64,000 nucleotides of DNA, taken from Fermentibacter danicus (GTDB lineage: Bacteria > Fermentibacterota > Fermentibacteria > Fermentibacterales > Fermentibacteraceae). Where the stretch lies: contig LKHB01000181.1 of assembly GCA_001618615.1 (NCBI GenBank), forward strand, positions 1 to 64,000, given 5' to 3'. Shown piece by piece: positions 1-8,389 of the stretch (within the stretch, counting starts at the first letter, position 1; the number at the start of each line of letters is the position of its first letter). The notes beneath the pieces were generated by a model. The model saw nothing but the letters and a program-made list of their open reading frames with translations, was not told where the DNA came from and made no database searches. The position numbers were made by a program, and so were the translations under genes.

Positions 1-20
1 TCCGCGTCGGGGACGGCACC

Positions 21-707
21 GTGGAATACACCGTCAGGCGGAGCGACCGCGCGAAACGCATATCGATCAGGGTATCTCCCGGTCTGGTGGAGGCTGTCCT
101 GCCCCGTGGAATGGACGAGAGTCACGCCCATCTCTTCGTGGCCCGGAACATCTCCTGGATACTCCGCAAGACCGCAGAGTCGAGAGAGCGGGAACTGGAT
201 CCTCTGAGAGCCCGCTGGCCGGATGCCGTCGCGCTTCCCGGCGGCGGATTCAGGGTGACCTGCATGGGGGAGACGGTCCTGATCCCGGTTGTCCAGGGAC
301 GCCGCACGGAGGTGGGGAGAAGCGCTTCCGGAAGACTCGAGGTACACGCTCCGGGCTTGCCGGTCGCCCTGCCGGATTTCGAGAATGCCCTGCGCTCATT
401 CGCACGGTCCGAACTGGAGTCGAGGGCCGCCGCGCTGGCTGCCGCTCATCTCGACGTTCTACGAACGGAACCGGCCCGGGTGAGGGTGAGGGACATGAAG
501 ACCCTGTGGGGGAGCTGCAACCGCAAGGGGGTAGTGACACTCAATCTGCAGCTCGCACGCCTTCCTACCCGGTTGATCGACTACACGATACTGCACGAAC
601 TCTGCCATCTGAGAATCATGGGACACGGAGAAGGATTCCGGGCGTTGCTCGGGAGGCTGATGCCGGACTTCGACGAAGCCAGGAGACTGCTCAGGCGTTA
701 CGGGTGA
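21..707 (+). CDS. YgjP/SprT-like zinc metallopeptidase (DUF45)
   Basis: Predicted 228-residue M48-like metallopeptidase of the YgjP (DUF45) family. The C-terminal third carries the zinc motif HELCH near residues 192-196, followed by a conserved GHG segment supplying further ligands, and the family signature LWGSCN about 25 residues upstream. The N-terminal half is the beta-rich region usual for the family, and the length matches. GTG at 21 is the first start in the window, but the frame stays open to the window edge, so the true start may lie further upstream. It faces the leftward block at 780. The family is often found beside type I restriction genes, but none is visible here. The substrate is unknown. 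Confidence 0.82.
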   Translation: MEYTVRRSDRAKRISIRVSPGLVEAVLPRGMDESHAHLFVARNISWILRKTAESRERELDPLRARWPDAVALPGGGFRVTCMGETVLIPVVQGRRTEVGRSASGRLEVHAPGLPVALPDFENALRSFARSELESRAAALAAAHLDVLRTEPARVRVRDMKTLWGSCNRKGVVTLNLQLARLPTRLIDYTILHELCHLRIMGHGEGFRALLGRLMPDFDEARRLLRRYG

Positions 708-779
708 CTCCGTCCACGGTCCGGCCGCCTGGTTCCCGCGTTGGCCTGTCTTCCTTGATCGGGCTTCTAATGAGTTCCA

Positions 780-1649
780 TCAGCGGAGCGGGGGCAGGGA
801 TATGACCCTGCTGCAACCTCTGAACCAGACCTCGGCCTCGAGGCTGTCGCGGGTCTGCATCAGCAGCCCACGGACGGACTCGGGGTGATATGTCCTGACA
901 GTATCGACGCGGGTTATCACGTCACCGGGCCTGAGCCCGCAGCCGTCGGCCATGCTGCCCGAAGCGACCGCGACTATGAGGACGCCGGCCGGCCTGTCGC
1001 GGCCGGTGGCCCCGGAGCACGAGGTCGCCGTTATTCCGAAGGGCACCTCGTTCCTGGGGGAGCCTTCCATGGCGAGATCCGCCCAGATGTACCACATCTG
1101 AGACGGCAGGACAGCCAGGTAGTCGATGGAGATGTCGGAGGCCTCGTGTGCGGAGAAGGAAACCACTCCGGTCACCAGGCCGACCAGCGAACCTTCCCCG
1201 TCGAAGGCGACGGCCCCCATCAGGCCCTCCATCCTGGGAGCCGAGAGGAGCAGGGCGCCGTCCTCGTAGTGCCTCACGACCCTGGCGGAGATCGAGATGA
1301 TGCCGGAGAGCCCCTGGCCTACGAGCACGAGCGTCTCGCCGACCTCCGGGACGCGACTGTCCGGTTTCGAGAAGTCGTAGAATACGGGGGAGTCGAACGT
1401 CAGCACGGCGATGCCCATGTCGGGACAGACGTGTATCGTGTCGGGTTCGTGGAGGTCGCCGTCCAGCTCGACGAAAGGAGACGATCCCGGGCCTGTGAAG
1501 GCGCTGAGGGTGACCACGTGCCTGTCGGATATCGCGGCTCCGGTGGAGAGTTCCGTCAAGCCAGGCACTCTTTCGCGCCTTATCGTGACTACCGGGGGAA
1601 AGACCGCTCCGGCCGCGAGGACGGCCGACAGGATGAGAGCCGGGGTCAT
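780..1649 (-). CDS. Trypsin-fold PDZ protein, HtrA-like but lacking the catalytic His and Ser
   Basis: 289 residues: a signal peptide (residues 1 to about 17), a chymotrypsin-like domain and a C-terminal PDZ domain (about residues 215-289, GVLIVAV...GLRPGDVITRVD). Aligned by eye with DegP/DegS, the region after VVT reads VVTLSAFT where VVTNNHV is expected, so the catalytic His is lost. The Asp position is kept (CPDMGIAVL). The GNSGGA serine loop reads GLMGAVA, so the catalytic Ser is also lost. It is therefore probably a periplasmic sensor or scaffold rather than a protease. It starts 4 bases after the anti-sigma gene ends and is the last gene of the sigma/anti-sigma unit, the position HtrA-type genes hold in some RpoE/MucA operons. 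Confidence 0.75.
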   Translation of the reverse strand: MTPALILSAVLAAGAVFPPVVTIRRERVPGLTELSTGAAISDRHVVTLSAFTGPGSSPFVELDGDLHEPDTIHVCPDMGIAVLTFDSPVFYDFSKPDSRVPEVGETLVLVGQGLSGIISISARVVRHYEDGALLLSAPRMEGLMGAVAFDGEGSLVGLVTGVVSFSAHEASDISIDYLAVLPSQMWYIWADLAMEGSPRNEVPFGITATSCSGATGRDRPAGVLIVAVASGSMADGCGLRPGDVITRVDTVRTYHPESVRGLLMQTRDSLEAEVWFRGCSRVISLPPLR

Positions 1650-1653
1650 CGGC

Positions 1654-2106
1654 TCAGAAAGTGACCAGACCGGCCGGCCTGATGTATGCGGTCAGGGGCG
1701 GGGTTGTCACGGGACGCTTCCATGAGTCGCCCGCGTCCTCGGCCTTGTCGACTTCGGCCACCAGCGTTTCCTGCATGCGGGTGCCGCCTCGCCCGAGGGA
1801 GAGACCCAGCGCAATCAGGAGTGCGGCCACGAAGGGCAGCGCCACGGCATACCTGAGCGGAGGCCGGCGTCTGGAACCGATTGACGCCGCCGCGGCGAGG
1901 CGGGCCCGGACCCTCTCCTCCAGATCGGCAGGGGGCTCGGGGCGGGAGATCTGACGGAAGACTCTGGATATGTCCCTGTTCATCATCATGGTGCGCTTGC
2001 ACGCCCTGCACCCGGAGGTGTGGAAGTGGAGCATCTGCTCCTCCGTGGGGGTGGAGCACCCGTCGATCACCTTGTCCATCAGAAGCAGGGCATCCTTGCA
2101 CTTCAT
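1654..2106 (-). CDS. Zinc-finger anti-sigma factor (ZAS type)
   Basis: 150 residues. The cytoplasmic N-terminus has the ZAS signature H29-x3-C33-x2-C36 (HFHTSGCRAC) plus an upstream Cys3. A single membrane helix lies at about residues 85-107 and a short periplasmic tail follows. Proteins of this shape bind and hold an ECF sigma factor until a signal releases it. The ATG overlaps the sigma stop in an ATGA (2103-2106), so the two are translationally coupled. The frame is open further upstream, but that part is antisense-like and not supported. The partner sigma is the gene directly upstream, and an HtrA-like protein lies directly downstream. Confidence 0.85.
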   Translation of the reverse strand: MKCKDALLLMDKVIDGCSTPTEEQMLHFHTSGCRACKRTMMMNRDISRVFRQISRPEPPADLEERVRARLAAAASIGSRRRPPLRYAVALPFVAALLIALGLSLGRGGTRMQETLVAEVDKAEDAGDSWKRPVTTPPLTAYIRPAGLVTF

Positions 2107-2696
2107 CGCCAACGCTCCCACGCTTCGCTGAGGGATTCGCGCAACTGGGCCCTGGCCCGGTTGATCCTCGACTTCACGGTGCCTATCCTGATTCCGAGGA
2201 CTTCGGCTATCTCCTCGTAGGTGAGCTGCTGGTCCTCGCGGAGGAGGAAAGGTTCGCGGTAATGGATGGGCAGCCTGTTGATGGCCTCCTCGAGAGAGGC
2301 TCTGAGTTCGCGTCTGCCGGACTCGTAGTGAGGGGTCGTGTTCACCGGGCTGGTGAGGTTTACCGAGTCCTCGGGAACCTGCATCCAGTGTGACCGCCTG
2401 CGCCATTCCTTCTTCGCCAGGTTGCTCGCGATCGTGAAGATCCAGGTGACCAGCGGCCTCTCCGGGTCGTAGTGGTCACGATACTGGTGTACCCTGCAGA
2501 AGGTGACCTGGAGGAGTTCCTCGGCGTCGTCCTCGTTGCCGAGCATCCTGATCAGCAGAGAATAGACGGGGCCCTGGAACCTCCTGATCACTTCCGAGAA
2601 GGCAGCCTCGTCCCCCTTGCAGAGCGCGATCATCAGTTCGGAGTCCGTCCGCTCGTCCTTTACCTTCTGGCGACCCTTCACGAGTCTGACAGCCAC
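2103..2696 (-). CDS. ECF-family RNA polymerase sigma factor (RpoE-like)
   Basis: 197 residues with sigma region 2 (about 20-95, including AFSEVIRRFQGPVYSLLIRM and the DAEELLQVTF motif) and region 4 (about 130-190, LPIHYREPFLLRE...LTYEEIAEVLGI..GTVKSRINRAR). Region 3 is absent, as expected for group 4 sigma factors. The start is GTG at 2696, preceded by GGAGG six bases away. The stop overlaps the anti-sigma start. It probably controls an envelope-stress regulon including its own operon; the upstream GGAAC element at 2758-2762 fits autoregulation. The exact ECF subgroup cannot be assigned from the sequence alone. Confidence 0.92.
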   Translation of the reverse strand: MAVRLVKGRQKVKDERTDSELMIALCKGDEAAFSEVIRRFQGPVYSLLIRMLGNEDDAEELLQVTFCRVHQYRDHYDPERPLVTWIFTIASNLAKKEWRRRSHWMQVPEDSVNLTSPVNTTPHYESGRRELRASLEEAINRLPIHYREPFLLREDQQLTYEEIAEVLGIRIGTVKSRINRARAQLRESLSEAWERWR

Positions 2697-2740
2697 TTCA
2701 ACCTCCGACGGCTGTTGTGAATGCTCTCGTGTGCATATAC

Positions 2741-2762
2741 CGGAACCGGACGCCGTTGTTCC
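2741..2762 (-). promoter_or_regulatory. Possible ECF-type autoregulatory promoter
   Basis: On the minus strand, GGAAC (2762-2758) is followed after 16 bases by GGTATA, about 40 bases before the sigma start. GGAAC is the classic minus-35 core of ECF promoters. It sits just after the NRAMP stop, so it would give the sigma operon its own start. The -10 match is weak, so this is a candidate only. Confidence 0.33.
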
Positions 2763-2769
2763 AGGCCGG

Positions 2770-4029
2770 TCATTCCAGCAGCATCGAGACGGGCATGGCG
2801 AGACTCACGGCCGCGATGAGCAGAATGACCGCGATACAGACGGCGTTGTAGAACCTCCCGTTGACGTGGTCGCCCATCTGGGACCGGTCGTTGACCAGGA
2901 TCAGCATGAAGACGAGGACCACGGGCAGTACGATTCCGTTCACCACCTGCGACCAGAACATGACCGGCATGAACGGGACGCCCGGTATGAGAACCGCTCC
3001 GGCCCCCAGAACCAGCAGCGCGGTGTACATGATGTAGAATTGCGGGGCGGAATCGAAGTCCCTGTCGACTCCGGACTCCCATCCGAACGCTTCGCAGACC
3101 GTATAGGAGGTGGAGAGCGGCAGGATGCTGGCCGCGAAGACGGAAGCGTTGAGAAGGCCGAAGGCGAACAGATAGGAGCTGAGCCTTCCGGCCAGGGGTT
3201 CCAGCGCCCTGGCGGCATCCGCCGCGCTGTTCACCACGATGCCGGCCGAGTTCAGCTTGACTGCGCAGACTATCATGATGCACGATGCCACGAGGCTCAC
3301 CATGATGCATCCGAGCACGGTGTCGAGCTTCGAGTAGGCGTATTCCCCGATGGGGATGTTCTTCTCGGCCACCGAGGCCTGCTGGTAGAACTGCATCCAG
3401 GGAGCGATCGTGGTGCCCAGCAGCCCTACAGCCATGATCAGGTAGCCGCTGTCGAAGTTCAGGTCGGGTTTCACGAACGCCGTCGCGATTTCGCCCGCAT
3501 CCGGCCCGACCACGAAGAGGGTGAGCGGATAGGCGAGATAGAAGATGCAGGCCACGAGGAAGACACGCTCCACGGAGCGGTAGCTGGCCTTTGTCACCAG
3601 GAGCCATACCAGCGCGGCGCAGACTGGTATCACCGCGACCGGCGGCAGCCCCAGGATCTCGCCGGCCGAGGCTATCCCGGCGAACTCGGCCATGATGTTG
3701 GCAAAATTCGTTACCAGGATCAGCGCCATGAGAGCGAAGGTGACCCTGACCCCGAACCGCTCCCGGATCATGTCGGAGAGACCCTTGCCGGTTACCACGC
3801 CCATCCTGTTCACCATCTCCTGCACCATCACCAGGAAGACGGTGATAGGGATCATCAGCCAGAGAAGCCGCAGACCGAACTGCGCTCCGGCCTGACTGTA
3901 GGTCGCAAGGCCGCCCGCGTCGTTGTCGACATTGGCGGTGATCATCCCGGGCCCCATGACGGCCAGGAAAACGGCTATGCGGCGGAGGATGCCCCGCCTT
4001 CTGCCTTCGGCGAGCCGCAGGGCCGTCAA
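2770..4029 (-). CDS. NRAMP-family divalent-metal transporter, probable Mg-type variant
   Basis: 419 residues with about 11 membrane helices and the NRAMP fold. The two metal-binding helix breaks are altered. Canonical TM1 DPGN reads D-A-G-G here (in NVDNDAGGLATYSQAGA): the Asp is kept and the Asn is replaced by Gly. The TM6 motif MPHN reads APWM (in TTIAPWMQFYQQ), so the metal-binding Met is replaced by Ala. Loss of the soft Met ligand is what separates NRAMP-related Mg transporters from Mn/Fe NRAMPs. The gene directly upstream encodes an MgtE-type Mg sensor domain, which supports Mg as substrate. The start is TTG at 4029 with AGG just upstream. Mg specificity is inference; membership of the NRAMP family is clear. 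Confidence 0.85.
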   Translation of the reverse strand: MTALRLAEGRRRGILRRIAVFLAVMGPGMITANVDNDAGGLATYSQAGAQFGLRLLWLMIPITVFLVMVQEMVNRMGVVTGKGLSDMIRERFGVRVTFALMALILVTNFANIMAEFAGIASAGEILGLPPVAVIPVCAALVWLLVTKASYRSVERVFLVACIFYLAYPLTLFVVGPDAGEIATAFVKPDLNFDSGYLIMAVGLLGTTIAPWMQFYQQASVAEKNIPIGEYAYSKLDTVLGCIMVSLVASCIMIVCAVKLNSAGIVVNSAADAARALEPLAGRLSSYLFAFGLLNASVFAASILPLSTSYTVCEAFGWESGVDRDFDSAPQFYIMYTALLVLGAGAVLIPGVPFMPVMFWSQVVNGIVLPVVLVFMLILVNDRSQMGDHVNGRFYNAVCIAVILLIAAVSLAMPVSMLLE

Positions 4030-4091
4030 AACCTGCCGCTCCCGGCGGGGGAGCGGTGTGAGGCGGGGATCATGGTCCCGGCCATGCCGGC

Positions 4092-5366
4092 CTAGTCCGC
4101 CAGCCTCGCGAACCGCGGCAGCAGTTCGTCAAAGGCGTGCTCCAGCGTCACTATGCCCTCCATGCAGAAGCGGTCGTTCACCACGGGCACGGCGTGCAGC
4201 CTGAACTTCATGAAGATGGCTGCCACCTCGTCGAGGTCGTCGTCCGGCGCGAGCGTGGCCAGCCTCCTGTTCATGAGCCCGGAAAGGGGCGTTTCCGGTG
4301 CCGATCCGAGTATGTGGCGCAGGGAGACGACCCCTGCCAGATGGCCTTCATCGCCGTCGAGGCAGTAGATGTAGCTGATGAACTTGATCTCCGCAACCTT
4401 CTCCTCGAGTATGCGCCTGGCCTCCAGGACCGTGGCCCCGGCGGGGCATGTGATGTACTCGACCGTCATGAGCGTGGCCGCGGTATCGTCCTCGGCCTGG
4501 GAGAGCTTCTCGATCCGCTCCCTCTCCTCGTCCTCCATCTCGGCCATGATGTCCTGCTGGGCGTATTCCGGCAGCAGTTCGACGAGATCGACAGCGGCTG
4601 CCGGCTCCATCTCCTCGATGATGTCGGCTGCGGTAGCGGAGTCGAGATCCCTTATGATGGCGGCCTGCACGTCCTCCTCCGCCTCCTCCAGTACGTCCGC
4701 GAGCTGCTCGGTGTCGAAGGATCTGACCATGGCCAGGCGCTCTCCAGGATCGAGTTCCTCGATGATGTCCGCCAGCTCACCGGGGTGAAGCTGCTTGAGC
4801 TGCTCCTGGCGGAGCGTCAGCTTGACCGGCTCCCTGCCGGGCGCCGGAAGCGGCTGCACGTATTTCCAGGAGACGAGTTCGTTGTCGAGCTGCCTGTGGA
4901 ATGCCGAAACGACCCTTCTCAGGCCGCCCTCGACTCGCAGGCGCCTCGCCAGGCCCGTCATTCCGATGTCCACGTGCACCAGGAACATCCTGCCGGAGTG
5001 GACCAGAAGATGTATGTCGTTTACACGAACCACCTTGGCCCCTTTGACGTCTACCACCTGCTTGTCCAGCAGCCCCTTCTGGAGAAGGTGCATCTCCGGG
5101 CGCGGAAGACCAGACAGCCGCCCTGGCTGGCGCTTCAGCGCACTTCCGGAGAGCAGCGCATCGCAGAGAGCCGCATCCATCCTGATGGACACCGGCCCCT
5201 TCCTTGTAGAGAAGACAGCCGCTTCGATCTCGGGGAACTTCTCGGAGAACGATGCTACCAGATCGATCAGTCTGCCCGAGAACGCCCCATCCTCCGAACG
5301 GACTCTTCTTCCCAACAGGTCGGACATGAAGAGGAAAACGCTCCCGCCCGTCATCCCCATCGCCAT
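4092..5366 (-). CDS. Stand-alone MgtE N-domain/CBS protein with PRC-barrel, no membrane channel
   Basis: 424 soluble residues. An N-terminal PRC-barrel-like segment (about 14-75) is followed by a helical superhelix of MgtE_N repeats rich in Glu (about 185-290, e.g. LHPGELADIIEELDPGERL) and two CBS domains (about 295-415). In MgtE these cytoplasmic parts bind Mg and close the pore, but the five-helix pore domain is missing here. The gene ends 62 bases before the NRAMP gene on the same strand, suggesting it gates or senses for that transporter. ATG at 5366 has a GGGAGG Shine-Dalgarno. The similar protein of some Actinobacteria and Firmicutes is also found beside NRAMP-like genes; I recall this only in general terms. 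Confidence 0.83.
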   Translation of the reverse strand: MAMGMTGGSVFLFMSDLLGRRVRSEDGAFSGRLIDLVASFSEKFPEIEAAVFSTRKGPVSIRMDAALCDALLSGSALKRQPGRLSGLPRPEMHLLQKGLLDKQVVDVKGAKVVRVNDIHLLVHSGRMFLVHVDIGMTGLARRLRVEGGLRRVVSAFHRQLDNELVSWKYVQPLPAPGREPVKLTLRQEQLKQLHPGELADIIEELDPGERLAMVRSFDTEQLADVLEEAEEDVQAAIIRDLDSATAADIIEEMEPAAAVDLVELLPEYAQQDIMAEMEDEERERIEKLSQAEDDTAATLMTVEYITCPAGATVLEARRILEEKVAEIKFISYIYCLDGDEGHLAGVVSLRHILGSAPETPLSGLMNRRLATLAPDDDLDEVAAIFMKFRLHAVPVVNDRFCMEGIVTLEHAFDELLPRFARLAD

Positions 5367-5387
5367 CCCCGCCTCCCGTTCCCGGTC

Positions 5388-5804
5388 CTATTCGCCGATT
5401 ATCTTGATCAGGACGCGCTTGCGCCGTCTGCCGTCGAACTCGCCGTAGAAGACACTCTCCCAGGGCCCCAGATCGAGTTCCCCGCCCGTTATCGCCAGGA
5501 CGGCCTCCCTGCCCATGATCTGCCTCTTGAGATGGGCGTCGGCGTTGTCCTCCCCGCGGTTGTGCCTGTAGGAGGAAACCGGTTCGTGCGGAGCGAGCTT
5601 CTCCAGCCAGTCGTCGAAGTCCCTGTGCAGGCCGGGTTCGTCGTCGTTCACGAACACGCTGGCGGTTATGTGCATTGCGTTCACGAGGCAGAGCCCCTCC
5701 TTCACCCCGCTTTCCCTGACGGCGGACGAGACCTCCCGGGTGATGTTCACGAATCCTCTCCGCGAGGGGATCTCGAACCAGAGCTCCTTTCTGAGCGTCC
5801 TCAT
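5388..5804 (-). CDS. yjbQ: YjbQ family protein (UPF0047)
   Basis: 138 residues, full length for the YjbQ/UPF0047 family, a small trimeric protein with weak thiamine-phosphate synthase activity in vitro and no firmly known role. Family marks include GLCLVNAMHITASVFVNDDE, SYRHNRGEDNADAHLKRQIM and the C-terminal LGPWESVFYGEFDG, with conserved His and Asp/Glu that form a metal site. ATG at 5804 follows AGGAGGAG. It starts 10 bases after DUF503 ends and stops 21 bases before the MgtE-like gene, within one leftward transcription unit. Confidence 0.88.
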   Translation of the reverse strand: MRTLRKELWFEIPSRRGFVNITREVSSAVRESGVKEGLCLVNAMHITASVFVNDDEPGLHRDFDDWLEKLAPHEPVSSYRHNRGEDNADAHLKRQIMGREAVLAITGGELDLGPWESVFYGEFDGRRRKRVLIKIIGE

Positions 5805-5814
5805 CGCTCTCCTC

Positions 5815-6135
5815 CTATTCCATCTCCGGGTCGAACAGGGAGATGCATGTCTCTATCCCGCCAGTACCTGCGGCGCTGTCCCTGATGAGCGCCACAGCGC
5901 TCTCCAGCATTCCGGAGGCTCCGGCACGGGTTCCGCACGCACAGGCGGCCGCCACCCAGGCCCGTGCGGGCAGATCCGCAGGCCCCGTCTGCGATACGGA
6001 GAAGCCCAGGTTTCCGAGCCTGTCCCGGATCGAGTTCAGTTCGCCCCTACGGTCCTTCAGCGTCCTCGCGCCGTGGAAGCGGAGATCCGCCACCAGCACG
6101 CCTATCCACGCCCTGGGGGAGGGCTCGCGGCTCAT
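5815..6135 (-). CDS. DUF503 family protein (YlxP-like)
   Basis: 106 residues of the DUF503 family. The N-terminal strand VGVLVADLRF-type core (here IGVLVADLRFHGARTLKDRRG) and a ferredoxin-like alternation of strands and helices are visible. In many bacteria this gene accompanies nusA-infB-rbfA; here it lies between glgB and yjbQ instead. The C-terminus has an Ala/Cys/Gly-rich middle segment (AAACACGTRAGASG) less conserved than usual. The function is unknown. The start ATG is 19 bases after the glgB stop. Confidence 0.7.
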   Translation of the reverse strand: MSREPSPRAWIGVLVADLRFHGARTLKDRRGELNSIRDRLGNLGFSVSQTGPADLPARAWVAAACACGTRAGASGMLESAVALIRDSAAGTGGIETCISLFDPEME

Positions 6136-6154
6136 CTGCGGCGTTCCCGGCCCG

Positions 6155-8389
6155 TCATGCTCCGTGCTCCGGTGCGTCCCGCTTCAGGAAGAGGGCCGCG
6201 AGGGGGGGCAGGGAGAGCGATACGGAGTGAGCCATCCCGTTGCGCGGCTGCGGGTCGGATGCCGTTCCTCCGAGGTTTCCGGTTCCGCTCCCGCCGTAGG
6301 AGGATGCGTCGGAATTGAGCAGCTCCCTGTAGAAACCGCCCTCCGGCACGCCTATCCTGTACCCGTGTCTGGGTTCGGGGGTGAAGTTGAAGACGCAGAT
6401 CACGCATCCGCCCCCGGAGTCCCTCCTGGCGAAGGAAACCACGGTGCTGTCCGTATCGCTGAAATCGATCCACCTGAAGCCCGCCGGATCGTGATCCAGT
6501 TCGTGCATGGCGGGTTCGCGTGACAGGAGGGAGTTCAGATCCCGGACGAGGGACCTGATCCCCCGGTGCGGGGCGTATTCGAGCAGGTGCCAGTCCAGTT
6601 GCGAATCGTGGTTCCACTCCGACCTCTGACCGAATTCGCCGCCCATGAAGAGCAGCTTCTTCCCGGGATGAGCCCACTGATAGCACAGGAGGAGTCTGAG
6701 ATTGGCGAACCTCCTCCAGTCGTCGCCGGGCATCTTCTCCAGGAGGCTCGACTTGCCGTGCACGACCTCGTCGTGGGAGAGCGGCAGTATGAAGTTCTCG
6801 CTGTAGGCGTAGAGCTGCGAGAAGGTGAGATTGTTCACGTGGTACTTCCTGTGGACGGGATCCAGCGCGAAAAAGCCGAGCGTGTCGTGCATCCAGCCCA
6901 TGTTCCACTTGAAAGAGAAGCCGAGTCCTCCTCCATCCGGGGGTCTGGTCACGGAGGGCCAGGCGGTGCTCTCCTCCGCGATCGTGAAGGCGCCCGGAAA
7001 CAGGCTGTGAACCCGGTCGTTCAGCATCCGGATGAAGGCGACGGCATCGAGGTTCTCCCTGCCGCCGTAGCGGTTGGGGATCCATGCGTCCCTCCCGCGC
7101 GAATAGTCGAGGTAGAGCATCGAGGCCACCGCGTCCACGCGCAGCGCATCGATGTGGAACCTGTCGAACCAGGAGATGGCCGCGGAGATCAGGAAGCCGC
7201 GGACCTCGTTCCTTCCATAGTTGAAGATGAGCGTTCCCCAGTCCGGATGCCTTCCGAGCCTCGGATCATCGTGCTCGTACAGGGCGGTGCCGTCGAACCT
7301 GGCCAGGCCGTGGGCGTCGGAGGGGAAGTGGGCCGGGGTCCAGTCGAGGATGATCCCGATTCCCGCCGCATGCGCCCTGTCCACGAAGCGGGCGAAATCC
7401 TCCGGAGAGCCCAGCCTGCTCGTTGGAGCGAAGTATCCCAGAGTCTGGTACCCCCAGGACCCGTCGAAGGGATGCTCCATCACCGGGAGCAGTTCGATGT
7501 GGGTGAAGCCCATATCCGATACGTACGGCAGGAGCGCGTCCGCGAGTTCCATCCAGCCGAGGAACGGCCGGCCGTCGTCCGGTCTGCGCCAGGAGCCGGC
7601 ATGGACCTCGTAGATCGAGACCGGGGAACTGAAGCGCCCGGCGGCGGCTCTGCGGGTCATCCATTCCCCGTCGGTCCACTCGAATCCCGATGCGGATGAG
7701 ACTACGGAAGCCGTGGCGGGGCGAATCTCGAACCGGGAGGCCACCGGGTCGGCCTTCTCACGGACGACCCCGTCGCATCCGAGGATCGCGAACTTGTAGA
7801 GATCGCCCTCCCGGAGCCGCGGCACGAACAGCTCCCATACGCCCGACGCCCCTCTGGGGCGCATCGGGTGCCTCCTGCGGTCCCAGGCGTTGAAGTCGCC
7901 TGTCACGCTCACCTGTCCTGCGTTGGGAGCCCAGACGGAGAAGAGCACCCCTTCCACCTCCCCGGCCTTCCAGGGCCTGCCTCCGAAGACCTGGTGCATG
8001 CGTTCGTGCCTGCCTTCGTTGAACAGGTGAAGATCGAGTTCACCGAGCTGCGGCAGGAAGCAGTAGGGGTCCTCCGTGGCCCATGTTGACCCGTCCTCCT
8101 TCTCGAAGACGAGAAGGTAGGCGAACGGCTGTTCGGGGCCGGGGGAGGACCACACGAAGAGACCGTCGCCGTGTACCCGGGTCATCGGGCTCCCGGCGGG
8201 GGATGTGTCCGGGGAGGTGTCGGTGCGGGCGATCCATGCCCTCGTGGCCGCAGGGCAGAAGGTCCGGATCTCCAGCCTGCCGGAGGGCCCTCCGAGCGGG
8301 TGCATGCCGAGCAGGGCGAATGGATCGGCGGGCGTCGCCTGGACTATCGACCGGATCTCGGAAGCCGTCAGGACGGTCTCGGGTTGCAT
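6155..8389 (-). CDS. glgB: 1,4-alpha-glucan branching enzyme
   Basis: Makes alpha-1,6 branches in glycogen. 744 residues from ATG 8389 (preceded by GGGGAAG): N-terminal CBM48 repeats, then a GH13 barrel and a C-terminal all-beta domain. Catalytic signatures present: DWTPAHFP (region I), ALRVDAVASMLYLDYS with the nucleophile Asp, TIAEES with the acid/base Glu, and LSHDEVVHGK with the transition-state Asp. Early family markers such as FALLGMHPLGG and VFSVWAPNAGQVSVTGDFNAWD fit GlgB closely. The frame stays open 93 bases upstream, but that part does not resemble the family. No other glycogen gene is in the window. First gene of the leftward block. Confidence 0.96.
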   Translation of the reverse strand: MQPETVLTASEIRSIVQATPADPFALLGMHPLGGPSGRLEIRTFCPAATRAWIARTDTSPDTSPAGSPMTRVHGDGLFVWSSPGPEQPFAYLLVFEKEDGSTWATEDPYCFLPQLGELDLHLFNEGRHERMHQVFGGRPWKAGEVEGVLFSVWAPNAGQVSVTGDFNAWDRRRHPMRPRGASGVWELFVPRLREGDLYKFAILGCDGVVREKADPVASRFEIRPATASVVSSASGFEWTDGEWMTRRAAAGRFSSPVSIYEVHAGSWRRPDDGRPFLGWMELADALLPYVSDMGFTHIELLPVMEHPFDGSWGYQTLGYFAPTSRLGSPEDFARFVDRAHAAGIGIILDWTPAHFPSDAHGLARFDGTALYEHDDPRLGRHPDWGTLIFNYGRNEVRGFLISAAISWFDRFHIDALRVDAVASMLYLDYSRGRDAWIPNRYGGRENLDAVAFIRMLNDRVHSLFPGAFTIAEESTAWPSVTRPPDGGGLGFSFKWNMGWMHDTLGFFALDPVHRKYHVNNLTFSQLYAYSENFILPLSHDEVVHGKSSLLEKMPGDDWRRFANLRLLLCYQWAHPGKKLLFMGGEFGQRSEWNHDSQLDWHLLEYAPHRGIRSLVRDLNSLLSREPAMHELDHDPAGFRWIDFSDTDSTVVSFARRDSGGGCVICVFNFTPEPRHGYRIGVPEGGFYRELLNSDASSYGGSGTGNLGGTASDPQPRNGMAHSVSLSLPPLAALFLKRDAPEHGA

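Noticed and set aside
2617..4095. Long plus-strand open frame (about 490 codons) opposite the NRAMP and sigma genes
   Set aside because: It is antisense to two clear genes, has low-complexity Asp/His/Gln-rich composition and no family likeness; GC-rich third positions create such frames.
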